NCBI RefSeq assembly: GCF_017873605.1
Contig: NZ_JAGGKI010000002.1
Coordinates: 186,001 to 250,000 of the forward strand
Direction: 5' to 3'
Origin: Paenibacillus lactis
GTDB lineage: Bacteria; Bacillota; Bacilli; Paenibacillales; Paenibacillaceae
DNA length: 64,000 nt
Part shown: in pieces, positions 42,221 through 50,364 of the stretch
Numbering within the stretch: the stretch's first letter is position 1
Layout of the letters: the number at the start of each line of letters is the position of its first letter
Translations under genes and position numbers: made by a program
The notes under the pieces: model-generated
What the model was told of the DNA's origin: nothing
Database searches by the model: none
Seen by the model: only the letters and a program-made list of their open reading frames with translations

Positions 42221-43963
42221 CTACTCCAATACGGCGGTAGTATACGGCGGCAGCGTTAAGCTTGACCCGTTTAATGCCGCTCGGTCATCCGTCGTTTTGG
42301 CCAGCGCCTTGAACGGATCGCCGCCGCTCGTTCCCGCCAGCTCCACACGCTGCTCCTTGCCGGACAGATTGTGGACGACTAGCGCTTTACTGTCGTTCGT
42401 CCGACGAACGTAAGCCATCACGCTCTCGTTGCCGGAGGCAAACGATTCGATCGTTCCCCGATTTAGCGCAAGCATTTCATGGCGCCATGCGATCAAGGTA
42501 CGGTAGCGGGACAACAGGGAATCGGGATCGCCCGTCTGCTGCAGCACACCTTCGACCTGATCGCCCCGGTTATGCTTGAGCGGCTCCCAAGTGGTCTGTC
42601 CCTTGTCGCTGCCTGTATTGGACCAGATCATCGGCTCGCGGATCTGTTCATCCGGCTTCGCTCCCCGCATACCGATTTCCTCACCGTAGTAAATAAACGG
42701 GTTGCCCGGCATGGTGAGCAGAATGCCCGCAGCCATCTTGGCATGATCCAAATTGCCGTTCAGCTGGGTCATTACACGATTCATGTCGTGGTTGGTAAGG
42801 AACGCCGCATCCGAAAATGAGCCTCCCGACACCTTGCTGAACAAGCCGTATGTCCGCTCCAGCGTGAAGGCCAGATTGTTATCCTTCTCATTCGTCACGG
42901 CCCCGATCATGCTTTCGCCGAGACCGAAATTGAAGCCCGAATCAAATGCCTTATCCAGGTACGGGGCAATAACAGCTGCCGAGTTGTCCCAGATCTCCCC
43001 TACGATGTAGGCATCGGGGTTCACCTCGTTCATGCGGCTGCGGAACTCCTGCCACCAAGCGGTATTTTTGGCTGTCGTGGCCTCGCCCTTGTCGGACATC
43101 AGATCCTCATAAATATGCTTGGCCGCATCGATGCGGAAGCCGTCTACTCCCATCTCCAGCCAGTAGGCTCCAATATCCTTCATCTCTTCCCTGACCTTGG
43201 GATTGTCGAAGTTCAGGTCCGGCATGCCGCCCCAGAACGTCCCCATGTAATGGGCTCCGTTTAACTCATGCCAAGGGGTGCCGCTGCCGGCTGCGCTCGA
43301 GCCCGTCGGCTTCTTGCCTTGGTCCTCGGCCCATACATACCAATCCCGGGTCGGCGATTTCGAGTCGGCGGCTGCCTCCTTGAACCATGGATGCTCCGTG
43401 CTTGTATGGTTGACGACCAGGTCCATGATGACCTTGATTCCGCGCTTCTCCGCCTCGGCCAGCAGCGCTTTGAAATCCTCCAGCGTTCCGTAGTCAGGAT
43501 GAATCGCCCGGTAGTCGGTCACATCATATCCGTGATAGCTGGGTGATGGATTAATCGGCATGAGCCAGATGCCGGTGACCCCCAGATCATCGGTCGTGTC
43601 CGGATTGCCGTCGTTTAAGTAATCGAGCTTCTCGATAACTCCCCGCAAATCGCCGACACCGTCTCCATCAGAATCATAGAAGGATCGCACGAAAATTTCG
43701 TAGTATACATCGGACGGCTGTTCATCCACCTCCGCCTGCGCGGACTCAGATGAGCTCGTATCGCCTCCTTGCCCCGGCTCTTGGGCAGTCTCCGCCTTGC
43801 CGGGGTTCTGTCCCTGCTCCTGCCCGATTCCCGCCTTCGACCCGGCTTCTTCCTGCGCCGAAGTCCCTCCGCTGCCGCTGCACCCGGCAAGCAGAACACT
43901 TACAAGCGCCACGCAGCTAAACCAGACGGCCCAAGATCGCCTGCTGCCCCATTGCTTCATCAT
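42221..43963 (-). CDS. lipoprotein alpha-amylase (GH13)
   Basis: A 580-residue exported GH13 enzyme. The lipobox LLAGC puts the lipidated cysteine at residue 28. A 45-residue Gly/Glu/Gln-rich linker follows. The barrel shows DVYYEIFVRSFYDSDGDGVG then DLRGVIEKLDYL, nucleophile Asp in DGFRIDAAKHIYE (about 276), acid Glu in GEIWDN (about 321) and Asp in LTNHDMNRV (about 391), and ends with a beta domain. It would cut starch or maltodextrin outside the membrane. ATG 43963 has AGGAGG eight bases upstream; the GTG at 43969 is too close. Upstream lies a cluster of LacI-type operators shared with the divergent regulator. Confidence 0.93.
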   Translation of the reverse strand: MMKQWGSRRSWAVWFSCVALVSVLLAGCSGSGGTSAQEEAGSKAGIGQEQGQNPGKAETAQEPGQGGDTSSSESAQAEVDEQPSDVYYEIFVRSFYDSDGDGVGDLRGVIEKLDYLNDGNPDTTDDLGVTGIWLMPINPSPSYHGYDVTDYRAIHPDYGTLEDFKALLAEAEKRGIKVIMDLVVNHTSTEHPWFKEAAADSKSPTRDWYVWAEDQGKKPTGSSAAGSGTPWHELNGAHYMGTFWGGMPDLNFDNPKVREEMKDIGAYWLEMGVDGFRIDAAKHIYEDLMSDKGEATTAKNTAWWQEFRSRMNEVNPDAYIVGEIWDNSAAVIAPYLDKAFDSGFNFGLGESMIGAVTNEKDNNLAFTLERTYGLFSKVSGGSFSDAAFLTNHDMNRVMTQLNGNLDHAKMAAGILLTMPGNPFIYYGEEIGMRGAKPDEQIREPMIWSNTGSDKGQTTWEPLKHNRGDQVEGVLQQTGDPDSLLSRYRTLIAWRHEMLALNRGTIESFASGNESVMAYVRRTNDSKALVVHNLSGKEQRVELAGTSGGDPFKALAKTTDDRAALNGSSLTLPPYTTAVLE

Positions 43964-44049
43964 CTTCACTTCCTCCTGTTTGTCTTATTCTTAAATTTTG
44001 CCTTAATCTTAAAGTTAGAGCGGTTTTGCCTACAGCTCATAACAACGCG

Positions 44050-44059
44050 CAAACGTTTG
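44050..44059. promoter_or_regulatory. LacI-type operator near the alpha-amylase gene
   Basis: CAAACGTTTG, a perfect 10-bp palindrome about 87 bases upstream of the alpha-amylase start. Confidence 0.6.
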
Positions 44060-44082
44060 AATTCATTTTCCTAACATCTACC

Positions 44083-44098
44083 AATAAAACGGTTACAA
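44083..44098 (+). promoter_or_regulatory. cre-like operator near the alpha-amylase gene
   Basis: AATAAAACGGTTACAA agrees with 14 of 16 cre positions and shares the AACGGTT core. Confidence 0.5.
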
Positions 44099-44371
44099 TT
44101 CTTAAATCAACATACCGGATTTCCTTTTACAGCCTGGTCCAACTGCCCATGCTATGCTTATGATCATTTTGTAAAATACTCGAACTTCTCCTATCATACA
44201 TCACTTCACAAAATTGTTAAATCGTTTGCACAAGTCCGTATTGTGTTGTTTTCAGCAGTTTTCCAAAAATAATATAGGGTTTTCTCTCGATATCTGTAAA
44301 TATCTTCGTTTTTGTTGCGTTTGTGAATAATTGCGCTCGGCGGATCCGGATACGTATTTACAAGCATTTCG

Positions 44372-44406
44372 ATTAACGTTAATATTACAGTGTGAAACCG
44401 TTTAAA
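44372..44406. promoter_or_regulatory. paired operator-like palindromes upstream of the lacI-type gene
   Basis: ATTAACGTTAAT (44372-44383) is a perfect 12-bp palindrome. GTGAAACCGTTTAAA (near 44392-44406) is the same LacI-type core in the other orientation. They lie about 180-220 bases before the lacI-type start. Confidence 0.5.
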
Positions 44407-44560
44407 GTATCGCATGAATACGGCTTATTATCAGCTTGAACCTTGTATAATTGGGGCCTTACAGACCCAACATGGAAATGAAGAGGAGCACCGCGGCTCG
44501 CGCAAGAGCTATTGATTCTGTTCTAAAAACAGCGGCTGCCCTTTTCTTGTTTTCAAAAAA

Positions 44561-44576
44561 ACGCAAACGGTTCCAC
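44561..44576 (+). promoter_or_regulatory. LacI-type operator next to the lacI-type start
   Basis: ACGCAAACGGTTCCAC ends about 14 bases before the ATG, just ahead of the ribosome binding site GGAGG. It is placed for autorepression. Confidence 0.55.
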
Positions 44577-44589
44577 TGGAGGTCCTATT

Positions 44590-45624
44590 ATGTCTGTGAC
44601 GATTAAAGATGTCGCTAAACGAGCGGGCGTATCCCCCTCTACCGTCTCTAGGGTGCTGTCAAATCACCCGAGAATCAGCCGCGAAACCTCGCGGAAGGTC
44701 AGAGACATTATGGAGGAAATGGGCTACCACCCCAATATTATGGCAAAAAGCCTTGTTTCCAAAACAACGGAAAGCATATGTGTCATTCTTCCCAAACCGG
44801 CTGAAGAGCTGTTTCTCAACCTGTTCTTCATGGAGCTGATCCGCGGGATCGTCGCCCAAGCCAACCGCTCCGGGTACGATGTCCTGATCAGCTCGGGCGG
44901 CAATGAGAAGGAGGAGGTCGAAGCGGTATCACGGCTGCTGAACGGCCGCCGCGTCGATGGCGCGATTCTGCTGTATTCCCGGCAGGATGATGCCGTTGTC
45001 GATTTCCTGAAATCCAACGATTATCCGTTCGTCCTGGTCGGACGCAGCGAGAAGTATCCGGACCTGCTATCGGTCGATACGGATAACGTCCAGGCGGCGT
45101 ATGATGCGACGAAGCATCTGATCTCCCTGGGCCATAAACGGATCGGCTTTGTCAGCGGGCCGCCTAACCTGATCGTATCCCAGGACCGGATGAAGGGCTA
45201 TGGCAAGGCGCTTGCCGATGCCGGGCTCGACATGCGGAAGGAGTGGGTTGTCGAAGGCGAGTTTCTCCAGGAAAGCGGCTATCGTGCCATGTCCTTCTTC
45301 ATGAATCTGCCGGAGCGCCCTACCGCGCTCGTTATCGTCGACGATATCGTGGCGTTCGGCGTGCTTCGGGGCCTGCACGAGCTTGGATACAAGGTTCCCG
45401 AGGACGTGTCGATCATCAGCTTTAACAACATTTCGTTGACCGAGCTGTCGACACCGCCGCTGAGCAGCGTGGACATCGGGATTTACAACCTTGGCTACAC
45501 CGCCTCCCAGGCGCTGATCCAGTCAATCCGCCACGATGGCGAGACGGTCTTGCCCCATCGCTATATTATCCCGCATCGCTTGATGATCCGGGAGTCATCG
45601 ATGTACTCGATGCCGAAATCATAA
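44590..45624 (+). CDS. LacI/GalR-family regulator of the maltodextrin cluster
   Basis: A 344-residue repressor. The helix-turn-helix (about 4-25) is VTIKDVAKRAGVSPSTVSRVL followed by the hinge helix NPNIMAKSL-like HPNIMAKSLVSK. The periplasmic-binding-like core has VDGAILLYSRQDD, VSVDTDNVQAAYDATKHLIS, HKRIGFVSGPPN and STPPLSSVDIGIYNLGYTAS. Local CAAACGTTTG/AAACGGTTT operators and the neighbouring alpha-amylase, phosphoglucomutase and maltose phosphorylase make it a MalR-type regulator. The inducer is not known. GGAGG precedes ATG 44590. Confidence 0.93.
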   Translation: MSVTIKDVAKRAGVSPSTVSRVLSNHPRISRETSRKVRDIMEEMGYHPNIMAKSLVSKTTESICVILPKPAEELFLNLFFMELIRGIVAQANRSGYDVLISSGGNEKEEVEAVSRLLNGRRVDGAILLYSRQDDAVVDFLKSNDYPFVLVGRSEKYPDLLSVDTDNVQAAYDATKHLISLGHKRIGFVSGPPNLIVSQDRMKGYGKALADAGLDMRKEWVVEGEFLQESGYRAMSFFMNLPERPTALVIVDDIVAFGVLRGLHELGYKVPEDVSIISFNNISLTELSTPPLSSVDIGIYNLGYTASQALIQSIRHDGETVLPHRYIIPHRLMIRESSMYSMPKS

Positions 45625-45710
45625 GCTTGGCGGCTATTGCCGTCAGGCCACCAACAATTTTTGTAAAATAAAGAAGCCACCTAGTGCTTCCTTTATTTTT
45701 GATGTTTGGT

Positions 45711-45726
45711 TCAAACGTTTGCACTA
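45711..45726. promoter_or_regulatory. LacI-type operator upstream of the phosphoglucomutase gene
   Basis: GTTCAAACGTTTGCAC contains the perfect CAAACGTTTG palindrome (45713-45722) and lies about 40 bases before the beta-phosphoglucomutase start. Confidence 0.65.
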
Positions 45727-45765
45727 ATTCGCATTTCAACGATTTTATGCAAGAGGAGGAATTGT

Positions 45766-46425
45766 ATGTCACCGATCACCGCATGCTTATTCGACCTGGA
45801 CGGCGTCTTGGTTGATACGGCCAAATACCACTATATCGCATGGAAGCGACTTGCCGAAGAGCTGGGATTTGAGTTCACGGAGCAGGACAATGAGCGACTG
45901 AAGGGCGTAAGCCGGATGGCTTCCTTGGACATCCTGCTTGAGATTGGCGGGCTTGCCCCCGATGAGGAGACCAAGCTGGATCTTGCCGCGAAAAAGAACG
46001 CCTGGTACGTGGAGTATATCTCCACCATGGACGCCTCGGAAATTTTGCCCGGCGCGCTGGAGTTCATTCAGTCGCTGAAGGAGCGCGGCATAAAGGTCGC
46101 GCTCGGGTCCGCCAGCAAGAACGCGATGCTGATTCTGAACAACACGGGGCTAACTCCCTACTTCGATGCCATTATCGACGGCACGAAAACCCAGCAGGCT
46201 AAGCCGGACCCGGAGGTCTTCACGCTCGGTGCCCGGGAGCTTGGCGTACCGACTGAGAGCTGCGTCGTATTCGAGGATGCCGAGGCTGGAATCGAGGCCG
46301 CCACCCGGGCCGGCATGCGCTGTGTCGGCATCGGATCGCCGGAAACGTTGGGGCGCGCCAATCTGGTAATCTCCTCACTCGAAGGCTTTACGGTGGACCG
46401 TCTGCTCGGATTGCAGGAGAAGTAA
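45766..46425 (+). CDS. pgmB: beta-phosphoglucomutase
   Basis: A 219-residue HAD-superfamily enzyme converting beta-glucose-1-phosphate to glucose-6-phosphate. The nucleophile and acid are Asp10 and Asp12 in CLFDLDGVLVDTAKYHYIAW. The cap has the beta-PGM pattern LKGVSRMASLDILLEIGG. GSASKNAMLILNNTGL and KPDPEVFTLGARELG carry the conserved Ser and Lys, and FEDAEAGIEAA the last acidic pair. It precedes the GH65 phosphorylase by 88 bases, the standard pairing for maltose use. GAGGAGG precedes the start. Confidence 0.95.
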   Translation: MSPITACLFDLDGVLVDTAKYHYIAWKRLAEELGFEFTEQDNERLKGVSRMASLDILLEIGGLAPDEETKLDLAAKKNAWYVEYISTMDASEILPGALEFIQSLKERGIKVALGSASKNAMLILNNTGLTPYFDAIIDGTKTQQAKPDPEVFTLGARELGVPTESCVVFEDAEAGIEAATRAGMRCVGIGSPETLGRANLVISSLEGFTVDRLLGLQEK

Positions 46426-46513
46426 AGCAGTTCTCCCGCCGTTTCCGGCAGCGATCATCCATATATTTTTTGCATTAGCAACCATTTTCCTAAAATCAAA
46501 GGAGCCGATGATT

Positions 46514-48820
46514 GTGAAACAATATTTAAAGCTTGATGAATGGTCAATTATTGAAGAAGGCTTTGACCCGCATACGCATGAAATTTCAGAAAGTATTTTC
46601 AGTATCGGCAACGGCTTTATGGGCCAGCGCGCCAACTTCGAGGAGTCCTACAGCGGCCCCTCCCTGCAGGGCAGCTACATGGCCGGTGTGTATTACCCGG
46701 ATAAGACCCGCGTGGGCTGGTGGAAGAACGGATATCCCGAATATTTTGCCAAAGTGCTGAACAGTACGAACTGGATCGGGATCGGCATTGAAGTTGACGG
46801 CACGCCGCTCGATCTGGCCAAGTGCACGGTGAAGGACTTCGTCCGCGAGCTGAACATGAAGGAAGGCTACCTCGCCCGTCGCTTTACCGCGCGTATGGAG
46901 GATGGCAAGGAATTGAAGGTGGAAGCGATCCGTTTCGTAAGCATCGTGCGTCATGAGATCGGGGCCATCCGCTACAAAGTAACGCCTCTGAATTTCAGCG
47001 GTGAGCTGACGATCACCCCATACCTCGATGGGGATGTGAAGAACAAGGATGCCAACTATGACGAGAAATTTTGGCTGGAAGTGTTCAAGGAAGCTTCTCA
47101 GGGCTCTGCCGCGCTGACGGTCAAAACCAAAAAGCTCGATTTCCACGTCACCTCCGCCATGTCCTACGATATTGTGAAAAACGGCGAGAAGCTGAGCCTG
47201 CAAGCGGAATTGGTAGAGAAGGAAAAGTATGCGGCGAACCGACTGCGCGTTCAGATCGCTCAGGATGACGAAATCACCGTCTATAAATACGTGGCTAACG
47301 TGACTTCCCGCAACCACGGGCTCGGTGAGCTGCTTGACGCAGCCCGTTCCGTGCTGGCGCCTGCGGTCCAGACCGGGTTCGAGCAATTGCTCAAGGAGCA
47401 GGCTGACGCCTGGGGCGATAAATGGAAAGAGAGCGATATCGTCATTGAAGGCGATGTGGCGGCACAGCAGGCGATCCGCTTCAACATTTTCCAATTGAAC
47501 CAGACATACAGCGGCGAGGATGACCGCCTGAATATCGGTCCGAAGGGCTTCACTGGAGAAAAATACGGCGGCAGCACATACTGGGATACCGAGGCTTATT
47601 GCCTGCCGTTCTATCTGAGCACGGCCGATGCAAGCATCTCCCGGAATCTGCTCATCTACCGTTACAAGCATCTGGAAAAAGCGAAGGAAAACGCCAAGAA
47701 GCTCGGCTTCACGAAGGGCGCCCTCTATCCGATGGTCACTATGAACGGCGAAGAGTGCCACAACGAATGGGAAATTACGTTTGAAGAGATTCACCGCAAC
47801 GGCGCGATTGCCTATGCGATCTATAACTATGTCAACTACACCGGCGACCTCTCGTACCTGGGCCAATACGGGCTTGAGGTTCTCGTGGAAATTTCCCGTT
47901 TCTGGGAGGAGCGCGTCAATTACGTGCCTGCGAAGGACCGTTATATGATCCTGGGCGTCACCGGCCCGAACGAGTATGAGAACAACGTGAACAACAACTG
48001 GTACACGAACCGGATCGCCAGCTGGACGCTGGAGTATACGCTGGACGTTCTGGCCTACGTCAAGGAGAACGAAGCCTCCCGCTATGCCGAGCTGATCGAT
48101 AAATTGGAGCTCGAGGGCAGCGAAACCTCCAAGTGGCAGGACATCATCAGCAAAATGTACTATCCGGAGGATCCGGAACGCGGTATTTTCCTGCAGCAGG
48201 ACGGATTCCTGGATAAGGAGCTGGTACCGGTCAAGGAGCTTGATCCTGCGCACCTGCCGCTGAATCAGAATTGGTCCTGGGACCGGATCCTGCGTTCCGT
48301 ATATATCAAGCAAGCCGATGTGCTGCAAGGTCTGTTCTTCCTGGGCGATCGGTACGATCTAGAGACAAAGCGGCGCAATTTCGACTTCTACGAGCCGTTC
48401 ACCGTACACGAGTCCTCCCTCTCCCCTTGCGTGCATGCGATACTTGCCTGCGAGCTCGGGTATCAGGAGAAGGCTTATGAGATGTATTTACGCACAGCTC
48501 GCCTTGATCTCGACAACTATAACAACGATACGGAAGACGGCTGCCATACGACCAGCATGGCAGGCACATGGATGTCCGTCGTGCATGGCTTCGGCGGCCT
48601 GCGCGTGAGAGACGGCGTCCTCCACCTGAATCCGTTCATTCCGGGCCACTGGTCCTCCTTCTCGTTCAAGGTGATGTTCCGCGGATCCCGCCTGAAGGTT
48701 CAGGTGACCGACAAGGAAACCATCATCGTTAACGAGACCGACACGCCTGCCGTGCTGAACGTCAGCGGTAAGGAATACGGCATCGCCGGCCGTGGCGAGG
48801 TAAAAGCACCGCGAGCTTGA
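46514..48820 (+). CDS. malP: GH65 maltose phosphorylase (or kojibiose/trehalose phosphorylase)
   Basis: A 768-residue GH65 inverting phosphorylase. N-terminal beta-sandwich (about 1-270), then an alpha/alpha barrel and C-terminal beta domain. The catalytic acid is Glu487 in VTGPNEYENNVNNNWYTN, the same position and motif as in Lactobacillus maltose phosphorylase. Other features are IFSIGNGFMGQRANFEE and GCHTTSMAGTWMSVVHGFGG, which binds phosphate. It splits maltose with phosphate to beta-glucose-1-phosphate and glucose. The pgmB, amylase and lacI neighbours favour maltose, but sequence alone does not exclude kojibiose, nigerose or trehalose. GTG 46514 is chosen because AAAGGAG is ten bases before; ATG 46508 is too close. 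Confidence 0.9.
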   Translation: MKQYLKLDEWSIIEEGFDPHTHEISESIFSIGNGFMGQRANFEESYSGPSLQGSYMAGVYYPDKTRVGWWKNGYPEYFAKVLNSTNWIGIGIEVDGTPLDLAKCTVKDFVRELNMKEGYLARRFTARMEDGKELKVEAIRFVSIVRHEIGAIRYKVTPLNFSGELTITPYLDGDVKNKDANYDEKFWLEVFKEASQGSAALTVKTKKLDFHVTSAMSYDIVKNGEKLSLQAELVEKEKYAANRLRVQIAQDDEITVYKYVANVTSRNHGLGELLDAARSVLAPAVQTGFEQLLKEQADAWGDKWKESDIVIEGDVAAQQAIRFNIFQLNQTYSGEDDRLNIGPKGFTGEKYGGSTYWDTEAYCLPFYLSTADASISRNLLIYRYKHLEKAKENAKKLGFTKGALYPMVTMNGEECHNEWEITFEEIHRNGAIAYAIYNYVNYTGDLSYLGQYGLEVLVEISRFWEERVNYVPAKDRYMILGVTGPNEYENNVNNNWYTNRIASWTLEYTLDVLAYVKENEASRYAELIDKLELEGSETSKWQDIISKMYYPEDPERGIFLQQDGFLDKELVPVKELDPAHLPLNQNWSWDRILRSVYIKQADVLQGLFFLGDRYDLETKRRNFDFYEPFTVHESSLSPCVHAILACELGYQEKAYEMYLRTARLDLDNYNNDTEDGCHTTSMAGTWMSVVHGFGGLRVRDGVLHLNPFIPGHWSSFSFKVMFRGSRLKVQVTDKETIIVNETDTPAVLNVSGKEYGIAGRGEVKAPRA

Positions 48821-48954
48821 TCGGTTTATTCGGGCAGACCCAAGCAGCCCGGGCTTCATGTAGGACCGACTGATTGTAGGATTGAGGGCTTGTAGAAACG
48901 AATAATGCTCGGGACGGTCTGAGGATTTACTTCACCGTTCTCTGCCCTATCACG

Positions 48955-48999
48955 AAAAGGAAGAAGCTCCGTCACCTGTGTGCGGAGCTTCTTCCTTTA
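48955..48999. terminator. terminator after the maltose phosphorylase gene
   Basis: AAAGGAAGAAGCTCCG and CGGAGCTTCTTCCTTT form a perfect 16-bp stem around a 12-nt loop. It is usable on both strands. Confidence 0.92.
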
Positions 49000-49108
49000 T
49001 ATAAACGGATATTCCGCTTGCCGTTGGCACGCTAGGACAGGACCCGTATCTTCACTAAGGCTATAATAATACTGTGATGATCAGGCTAAGCCGCCGGGCT
49101 AGCTTTGG

Positions 49109-50152
49109 TTAAATGAGCTGCGGCTCCGGACCGCATGGGGGTCGCTGGGACGGTTTTCCGAACAGATATCCTTGCGACAGCTCGATTCCGATTTCCCGGC
49201 AGAAATGGAATTCCTCCCGTCTTTCAATCCCTTCGGCAAGCACCATCGCCCCGAACTCGTGAGCCATATGGGTAATGGTCACAAGCTGCCTTTGCTGGGT
49301 TGGATTCTGATCACAGCCGTCGATCAGGCTTCGGTCTATTTTGACATAATCCGGTTTCAGCTTGATCATTTGCTCCAAGGTGGAGTAGCCTGCCCCTACG
49401 TCATCCATCGCTACCGAGATCCCGTGGCTGCGATAGGCCTCGAAGATCGATTGCAGGTGCCCGACATCATCGACCTTCTCGGTTTCCACCACCTCGAATA
49501 CGAAATCCCCGGGATCGAGCCCGAGTCGTTCAATCGTATGGAAGGTATGGTTCAGGCACATCTGGGCGTCGTAGATCGAAGATGGCAGGAAATTCACGAA
49601 GCGCTTCACGCCCTTCGGAAGCCATTGTGCGCTGGTTTCAATCGCAGACGTTCTGGCCGCTTGATCCAGAAAAACCTGCAAACCGGTCTTGCGTGCCGTT
49701 TCGAACAGCTCATGGGGCTTAAACGGGATCCCGCCTTTGAGCGGACGCAGCAGAAATTCATAGGCAACAATATGCTCGGACGGATCCACGATCGGCTGCA
49801 TATAGCTCGTAAATTCTTTATGTAATATAACGTTCACCATATCATAGTGCTCCATCTGCAGCTCAAACCTCTGCATCGGCGTCCAAATATGCCGGGTCTT
49901 CGGAGCTTCCCCTCCAGTGACACAGAAGGACAGCTCATCACATAGATTTCGCGGAAGGGATTGCAGACACTCCATAATGGAGATCAGATCGGAACGTTCC
50001 TTATAGTTCACAGCACAACTCTCATTGTGTTCCTGCACCGTGTAGCCGTTCTGTGCAAGCAAGCGCACAAGCTCTTGCCGAGCAGGCTTCATATGAACGG
50101 TTCTTCCTTGGTCCTCAATCGCTTCAAAGGTGCTGCAATTGTCGCAAATCAT
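49109..50152 (-). CDS. EAL-domain cyclic-di-GMP phosphodiesterase
   Basis: A 347-residue soluble protein. An N-terminal region of about 110 residues begins MICDNCSTFEAIEDQG, with a CxxC pair that could bind metal. The EAL domain (about 112-347) has the variant YEFLLRPLKG in place of EALLR, with the catalytic Glu kept, then FVNFLPSSIY, FEVVETEK, VAMDDVGAGYSTLEQM, YVKIDRSLI, LAEGIE and SQGYLFGKPS. All metal and catalytic residues I recognise are present, so it should hydrolyse c-di-GMP. It is downstream of the GGDEF gene on the same strand. AGGAGG lies six bases before ATG 50152. Confidence 0.9.
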   Translation of the reverse strand: MICDNCSTFEAIEDQGRTVHMKPARQELVRLLAQNGYTVQEHNESCAVNYKERSDLISIMECLQSLPRNLCDELSFCVTGGEAPKTRHIWTPMQRFELQMEHYDMVNVILHKEFTSYMQPIVDPSEHIVAYEFLLRPLKGGIPFKPHELFETARKTGLQVFLDQAARTSAIETSAQWLPKGVKRFVNFLPSSIYDAQMCLNHTFHTIERLGLDPGDFVFEVVETEKVDDVGHLQSIFEAYRSHGISVAMDDVGAGYSTLEQMIKLKPDYVKIDRSLIDGCDQNPTQQRQLVTITHMAHEFGAMVLAEGIERREEFHFCREIGIELSQGYLFGKPSQRPPCGPEPQLI

Positions 50153-50364
50153 GTTCGTCCTCCTTGGCAAGCAAGCTCTCACTATGCTTTATCGGCATTT
50201 AGAATATGATTTCTTTGCATTTTATGGATTTCTATCAAACTTATGACCTAATTTTACTGCAAATGCGTAATATCTATGTTAAAGCGACTCTTGATATAGC
50301 AAAAATCGACAAGAATTGCCGATAACAACTGACTTTCGACGATCCGACAAAGGAATCGCACCTT

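Larger units (their letters stand above)
43964..44589. other. shared control region of alpha-amylase and lacI-type gene
   Basis: 626 bases without a supported gene, AT-rich and with four or more operator-like palindromes (listed separately). A weak plus-strand TATAAT near 44446-44451 lies before the lacI-type gene, with no clear -35. A minus-strand 69-codon frame (44206-44415) has no ribosome binding site. Confidence 0.5.

Noticed and set aside
44206-44415. A 69-codon minus-strand frame in the alpha-amylase/lacI control region
   Set aside because: AT-rich, no ribosome binding site, no homology recognised, and it overlaps operator-like sites.
46586-48328. A 580-codon minus-strand open frame
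   Set aside because: It lies opposite the GH65 phosphorylase and shows no motif or start signal.
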